Shown: one piece after another, positions 13,421 to 17,183 of the stretch
How positions within the stretch are numbered: the stretch's first letter is position 1
How the letters are laid out: every line of letters starts with the position of its first letter
Assembly (NCBI GenBank): GCA_040881945.1
Contig: JBBECF010000150.1
Span: 1-17,183 of the forward strand
Length of the DNA stretch: 17,183 bases
Direction of reading: 5' to 3'
Origin: JBBECF01 sp040881945
GTDB taxonomy: Bacteria; Pseudomonadota; Alphaproteobacteria; Dongiales; Dongiaceae
Notes under the pieces: model-generated
Told to the model about the DNA's origin: nothing
What the model saw: only the letters and a program-made list of their open reading frames with translations
Databases searched by the model: none
Made by a program: the position numbers and the translations under genes

Positions 13421-14478
13421 GCGACGTGCCGCCGCCGCGCCCGCGCCGCGACCCGCGCGCCCAGGCGCGGCCGCCGCGCGCGCGCGCCGAACCCCCGGCG
13501 CCGGCGCCGGCGCGCGCCCGGCGCGTCATCGACGACCCGGCCTGCCTCGTCCTCGCCGTGCCGGACCTCGACGACGGGCGGCTGTCCAGCCACGACCGCG
13601 ACATGATGGGGACGGCGCGCGGCCTCGCCGACGCGCTCGGCGGCGCCGTCGTGCTGATCGCCTTCGCCGACAGTGCCGAGGATTTCGGCGGCGCCGGCGC
13701 CGACCGCGTGATGCGCTTCGCCGAGCCGGCCTTCGCCGGCTATGCGCCCGAGGCGCGCGCCGCGGCGGTGGTCGCCGTCGTCGCGAGCTTGCGCCCGCGC
13801 CATGTGCTGTTCCCCGACGGCGCCGGCGGCGGCGGCGATCTCGGCCGCCGTGTCGCCGCCGCCCTCGGCGAGCGGCCGGCGGCGAACGTCCAGCGGCTCG
13901 GCGCCGACGAGGTGTCGAGCCGCGGCAACGGCGGGGCGTCGGACTACATCGGGCGGCCGCCGTTGCTGCTGCTGATCGCGCCCGAGGCGGCCGATCCGGT
14001 CGCCGGGGCGGCGCATGAGGCGCGGCCGCTCGATCCCGTGCCGGTCGCGGTCGCGACCCGGCTCGTCGATCGCGGCCTGGCGGCGGTCGACGCCAACGCG
14101 GTGCCGCTGGCCGAGGCCGATTTCGTCGTCGCCGCCGGCAACGGCGTCACCGACTGGGCGGCGTTCCACGCGGCGGCGGCGGCGCTCGGCGCCACCGAGG
14201 CCGGCAGCCGCGTCGTGTGCGACGCCGGGCTGCTGCCGCGCGAGCGTCAGGTCGGCGCCTCGGGCACGCTGGTCGAGCCGCGCTGCTACCTCGCCTTCGG
14301 CATCGCCGGCGCGCCGCAGCACCTGCAAGGCATCGCGCGCTGCGAGCGCGTCGTGGCGGTCAACACCGACCTGCACGCCGAGATGGTCAAGCGCGCCGAC
14401 CTCGCGGTCATCGCCGACGCTCAACAAGTGATGCCGGCGCTCGTCCGTTTGCTGCGGGAGAAGCCCCGTGGTCCTTGA
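13417..14478 (+). CDS. etfA: Electron transfer flavoprotein alpha subunit
   Basis: The 353-residue protein ends in a clear ETF-alpha FAD-binding domain. It has PRERQVGASGT with Q278, then YLAFGIAGAPQHLQGI, VVAVNTD and ADLAVIAD, close to the family pattern QVG-x-TG, G-I-S-G-A-x-Q-H, AIN-x-D and ADY-x-V-x-D. The middle (about residues 40-220) is the alpha/beta domain shared with EtfB. Residues 1-38 form an unusual Pro/Ala/Arg-rich extension with no sign of a fold; a start inside it cannot be excluded, but the ATGA overlap with dgcB supports 13417. With EtfB it should accept electrons from DgcA and/or the FAD/GcvT enzyme and give them to DgcB. This is a divergent, pathway-dedicated ETF, not the fatty-acid-oxidation type. 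Confidence 0.87.
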   Translation: MSDVPPPRPRRDPRAQARPPRARAEPPAPAPARARRVIDDPACLVLAVPDLDDGRLSSHDRDMMGTARGLADALGGAVVLIAFADSAEDFGGAGADRVMRFAEPAFAGYAPEARAAAVVAVVASLRPRHVLFPDGAGGGGDLGRRVAAALGERPAANVQRLGADEVSSRGNGGASDYIGRPPLLLLIAPEAADPVAGAAHEARPLDPVPVAVATRLVDRGLAAVDANAVPLAEADFVVAAGNGVTDWAAFHAAAAALGATEAGSRVVCDAGLLPRERQVGASGTLVEPRCYLAFGIAGAPQHLQGIARCERVVAVNTDLHAEMVKRADLAVIADAQQVMPALVRLLREKPRGP

Positions 14479-15265
14479 CGTCGCCGTACTGGTCTCGGTC
14501 GGCCGCCATCCGGCCTCGGGCCGACCCCGCCGCGCCGACCTCGACGCACGCGCGATCGAGCTGGCGCTGGCGCTGCCCTTCGGACCATCGGCCGACAATA
14601 TCCGGCTGCACGTCATCCATGCGGGTAACCCGGCCGAGCCGGCGCTGCGCGATTATCTCGGCATGGGGACCGACAGCCTGACCGCGCTCGAGATCCCGGC
14701 CGAGGCCGACCCGCTGCCGGTCCTGGTCGAGCATCTGCGCCGGCTGCGCCCCGGCCTGGTGCTGACCGGCGGCAAGGCCGAGGCCGGCCCGGGCAGCGGC
14801 TTCCTGCCCTATGCGCTGGCCGCCGCGCTCGACTACGCCGTCGCGCCCGCCGTCGTCGCGATCGATCTCGACACCGACCGGGCGCGGCTGTTGCAGGCGC
14901 TGCCGCGCGGCCGGCGGCGGGCGCTCGAGGCGGCGCTGCCGCTTCTGGCCACGGTGGACCGGGCGGCGTCACGGGCGCGGCTCGCGGCCTATGGACCGGC
15001 GCGGCGCGGCCGTATCGAGACATTGCCGGGCGCGGCCGAGACGGACCCCTGGCGCGCCGCGTGGCGCGAGCAACCGGCACGGCCGCGGCCGAAGCGGCTG
15101 CGCGCCGCCGCTGGCGGCAGCGCCGCCGATCGCCTGCGCGCGCTCGCCGAAACGCCGGCCGGGCGCGGCCAGCTTCTGATCGATCCGGCGCCCGACGCCG
15201 CGGCGCGGGCGATCCGCGATTATCTCGTCGCCGAGGGCATCCTGCGACCACAGCCCGCGCGGTGA
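14468..15265 (+). CDS. etfB: Electron transfer flavoprotein beta subunit (divergent)
   Basis: The 265-residue protein starts at a GTG and overlaps etfA by 11 bp, which points to tight coupling. Length and position fit EtfB. Recognisable parts are the N-terminal strand (LDVAVLVSVGR), DADPLP-like text (AEADPLPVLVEHL), and TGGKAEAGPGSGFLPYALAAAL, where EtfB binds AMP. The canonical KQV-D start of housekeeping EtfB is absent and the C-terminus is rich in Arg/Ala, so this is a distant member; identity comes largely from pairing with EtfA. It is the last gene of the plus-strand run and faces the convergent toxin gene 55 bp away. No obvious terminator hairpin with a T-run lies in that gap. Confidence 0.8.
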   Translation: MVLDVAVLVSVGRHPASGRPRRADLDARAIELALALPFGPSADNIRLHVIHAGNPAEPALRDYLGMGTDSLTALEIPAEADPLPVLVEHLRRLRPGLVLTGGKAEAGPGSGFLPYALAAALDYAVAPAVVAIDLDTDRARLLQALPRGRRRALEAALPLLATVDRAASRARLAAYGPARRGRIETLPGAAETDPWRAAWREQPARPRPKRLRAAAGGSAADRLRALAETPAGRGQLLIDPAPDAAARAIRDYLVAEGILRPQPAR

Positions 15266-15320
15266 TCCCCGCTTGCCGCCCCGGTGCAGAACCCTTGCGA
15301 TCCCGCCCATGTCTTAAGCA

Positions 15321-15755
15321 TCAAGTCCGGATTCCGGTGGCCACCGGAAGACCGAGTGCCTTGCCGGCCTTCAGCAGCGTCTTGTCGAGGCTATAGATCG
15401 TGTGGGCGCGATGGTTTCTTGCGACGGCCAGATGCAGCGCGTCGCCGGCTCGCAGCCCCGTCTCATAGCGCCGGAGATACTGTTTGCAGAGGCCGAAGTC
15501 ATTCGCACTCGGCAGCAAGACGACGAAGGATTCCATGACGATGGCCTCGAATTGGGCATCGGCGTCGAGCGCGGCCTGCCGGTCGAGGCCGCCCATGCGG
15601 ACTTCGCGTGCGATCAGGGATGAAAACTCGACACGGGTCCAATGGCTGATCGCAAGCTCGCCGGCCGGCTGCCGCGTCAGGAAGGTCTCCACCTTGCCGC
15701 TGGTCGGCTCCCGAAGGATGAGCGGCGCCAGGAAGCTCGTGTCGAAATAGAGCAT
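15321..15755 (-). CDS. VapC-family PIN-domain toxin
   Basis: The 144-residue PIN-domain protein has active-site acids at D5 (YFDTS), E43 (RVEFSS), D105 (AGDALHLA) and D124 (YSLDKTL), so it should be an active Mg-dependent ribonuclease. The start is the ATG at 15755, overlapping the antitoxin stop by one base (TGATG), rather than the ATG at 15809, whose extension lies inside the antitoxin gene and looks like a shadow. It is unrelated in close detail to the PIN toxin at 11105-11482 (different spacing and residues around the acids), so the two systems were probably acquired separately. Its 3' end contains a perfect 18-bp palindrome (15332-15349). Confidence 0.87.
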   Translation of the reverse strand: MLYFDTSFLAPLILREPTSGKVETFLTRQPAGELAISHWTRVEFSSLIAREVRMGGLDRQAALDADAQFEAIVMESFVVLLPSANDFGLCKQYLRRYETGLRAGDALHLAVARNHRAHTIYSLDKTLLKAGKALGLPVATGIRT

Positions 15756-15988
15756 CAAAGGCCCTCGTCGCGCGCCTCGCGCAGGAGCGTCGCGCTCGGC
15801 TTGCGCCACCGCGGCATGTTGGCGCGGAACGCGGTCAAAGACCTGACCGGCCGCCTGGGCCGCGACACCGCGGACAGGTGTGCGACCGGCCGACCATGGC
15901 GGGTGATCACCACCTCCTCGCCCGATTCGACCTTATCCAGAAGCTCGCTCAAGTGCGCCTTCGCCTCGACCAGCGTGACCGTGACCAT
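15755..15988 (-). CDS. Phd/YefM-type antitoxin
   Basis: The 77-residue protein shows the Phd/YefM N-terminal fold: VTVTLVEAKAHLSELLDKVE, then GEEVVITRHGRPVAHL. This forms the DNA-binding dimer, while the basic C-terminal part (about residues 45-77) would cover the toxin. The ATG at 15988 is preferred over 16021 because GAGG lies about 7 nt upstream and the family starts here. It is transcribed away from the BmtB-like gene and coupled to the downstream toxin. Confidence 0.85.
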   Translation of the reverse strand: MVTVTLVEAKAHLSELLDKVESGEEVVITRHGRPVAHLSAVSRPRRPVRSLTAFRANMPRWRKPSATLLREARDEGL

Positions 15989-16010
15989 GGCATCCTCAGA
16001 TATGGTCAGA

Positions 16011-16050
16011 ATACTAGTCACAGTATAGCGCGATCTTGGGACCGTGGCTA
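16011..16050 (-). promoter_or_regulatory. Promoter and operator-like inverted repeat of the Phd/VapC pair
   Basis: On the minus strand, TAGCCA (16050-16045), a 17-nt spacer and TATACT (16027-16022) form a plausible promoter, with a leader of about 25-30 nt. The inverted repeat ATACT-N6-AGTAT (16011-16026) overlaps the -10 and start region, where a Phd-type antitoxin would bind. Confidence 0.45.
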
Positions 16051-16185
16051 TCGATCCGCTCCGGGCCCGGCTGAGTGCGTCCCCGCCGTTCGCGGCCTAG
16101 CGTCGCGCCAGGCGCGTTCTGCCGCCGCCGCTCGCGCGGCACTCGCCGCTTGCTGCGCGACGGCGAAACGCTTACGGTCGCGGCC

Positions 16186-17183
16186 ATGTCCGACCGCCTG
16201 CAACGTCTGCTCGCCGAACGGCCCTATCTGCTCGCCGATGGGGCGACCGGGACCAATCTGTTCGACATGGGGCTGATGACCGGCGACGCGCCGGAGATGT
16301 GGAACATCGAGCGCCCCGACCAGGTCGAAAGCCTGCACCGCGCCATGATCGGGGCCGGCGCCGACATCATCCTGACCAACAGCTTCGGCGGCACGCGCTA
16401 CCGGCTCAAGCTGCACAAGGCCGAGAGCCGCGTCGCCGAGATCAACCAGGCGGCGGCGCGCCTCGCCCGGCGGGTCGCCGACACCGAGGGCAGGCGCCTT
16501 GGCCGCGAGATCGTCGTCGCCGGGTCGATGGGCCCGACCGGCGAGCTGTTCGAGCCGCTCGGGCCGCTCACGGTCGCGGACGGCGCCGACGCCTTCGCCG
16601 AGCAGGCGCGAGCGCTCGCCGCCGGCGGGGCCGACGTGCTGTGGATCGAGACGATGTCCTCGACGGACGAGCTGCGCGCGGCGCTGGCCGGCGCCGGGAC
16701 GACCGGCTTGGCCGTCGTCTGCACCGTCAGCTTCGACACCAACGGCCGCACCATGATGGGCGTGACGCCCGTCGAGGTGGCGGCGTTTTGCCACGGGATC
16801 GAGCCGAAGCCCGCGGCGTTCGGCGGCAATTGCGGGGTCGGGCCGGCCGAGCTGGTGGCGGCGCTGGTCAACATGGCCGACGCGGAATTGCCGGGCGACG
16901 TGATCGTCGCCAAGAGCAATTGCGGGGTGCCGTATTTCGTCGAGGGCAAGATCCGCTACGACGGCACGCCGGAGCTGATGGCCGCGTACGCGCGCCTGGC
17001 GCGCGACGCCGGGGCGCGGATCATCGGCGGCTGCTGCGGCACGACGCCGGCGCATTTGAAGACCATCCGCGACGCGCTCGACGGCTACGAGCCGCAGGCC
17101 AAGCCGACGCTCGCCGACATCGTCGCCCGCCTCGGCCAGGTGTCGCGGGGCGCCGAATCCCAGTCGGCGGGCGAGGAGCCGCC
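16186..17183 (+). CDS. Betaine--homocysteine-type S-methyltransferase (BmtB-like), partial at right edge
   Basis: The frame is open for 332 codons to the window end. The protein is a homocysteine S-methyltransferase (Hcy-binding TIM barrel). It begins with LLADGATGTNLFDMGL and contains TNSFGG, the zinc-ligand site FGGNCGVGP (C216) and the paired cysteines GGCCGTTP (C283, C284); three cysteines coordinate the zinc that activates homocysteine. The methyl donor could be a betaine directly or a methyl-corrinoid protein. Nearly the whole catalytic domain is present; the last 30 or so residues are a linker-like tail. The ATG at 16186 has no good Shine-Dalgarno, but it lies just before the conserved start and only CTG/TTG codons occur nearby in frame upstream. 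In this locus it links methyl removal to methionine synthesis. Confidence 0.87.
   Translation, partial: MSDRLQRLLAERPYLLADGATGTNLFDMGLMTGDAPEMWNIERPDQVESLHRAMIGAGADIILTNSFGGTRYRLKLHKAESRVAEINQAAARLARRVADTEGRRLGREIVVAGSMGPTGELFEPLGPLTVADGADAFAEQARALAAGGADVLWIETMSSTDELRAALAGAGTTGLAVVCTVSFDTNGRTMMGVTPVEVAAFCHGIEPKPAAFGGNCGVGPAELVAALVNMADAELPGDVIVAKSNCGVPYFVEGKIRYDGTPELMAAYARLARDAGARIIGGCCGTTPAHLKTIRDALDGYEPQAKPTLADIVARLGQVSRGAESQSAGEEP

Noticed and set aside
15332..15349. Perfect 18-bp palindrome TTCCGGTGGCCACCGGAA
   Set aside because: It lies inside the toxin coding region with no T-run or partner copies; in GC-rich coding DNA such a palindrome can arise by chance, so no function is claimed.

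Overview
This GC-rich window (third codon positions mostly G or C) looks like an alphaproteobacterial chromosome, probably of Rhodospirillales type. That rests on codon use, a PAS_5 (PF07310-like) protein, a CtrA-type TTAA-N7-TTAAC site and the DgcA/DgcB/ETF demethylase set. The lineage is inferred; no rRNA or tRNA is present to fix it.

Layout. 1-498 (minus): 5' part of a secreted protein with acidic tandem repeats, running off the left edge. 499-868: intergenic region with an AT-rich island and two outward-facing promoter candidates. 869-1393 (plus): double-ACT-domain regulator. 1411-1476: REP-like inverted repeat between convergent genes. 1487-3049 (minus): MttB-family methyltransferase without pyrrolysine. 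3284-4931 (plus): two tandem paralogous secreted cysteine-containing proteins of unknown function. 4944-5495 (minus): PAS_5 protein. 5737-15265 (plus): the catabolic core, with a DgcA-like flavin demethylase, a DUF559 nuclease-like gene between inverted REP-like repeats, a DMGDH/sarcosine-dehydrogenase-like FAD+GcvT protein, a FitA/VapC toxin-antitoxin pair, a DgcB-like membrane iron-sulfur protein, EtfA and EtfB. 15321-15988 (minus): a second toxin-antitoxin pair (Phd/VapC). 16186-17183 (plus): betaine/homocysteine-type S-methyltransferase, cut by the right edge.

How it fits together. The genes describe stepwise removal of N-methyl groups from a betaine-like compound such as glycine betaine, dimethylglycine, sarcosine or a related methylated amine. 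A methyl group can leave by transfer (MttB-like enzyme, presumably through a corrinoid protein outside the window, and BmtB-like transfer to homocysteine) or by oxidation (DgcA and the FAD/GcvT enzyme). Electrons from oxidation would pass through EtfAB and DgcB to the quinone pool, and the one-carbon unit would go to tetrahydrofolate. The exact substrate cannot be read from sequence.

The most notable structural point is that dgcA and dgcB-etfAB are about 3.7 kb apart. Besides a pathway-related oxidoreductase, that interval holds two selfish-looking modules: the repeat-bounded DUF559 cassette and a toxin-antitoxin pair that seems to have its own leaderless promoter.
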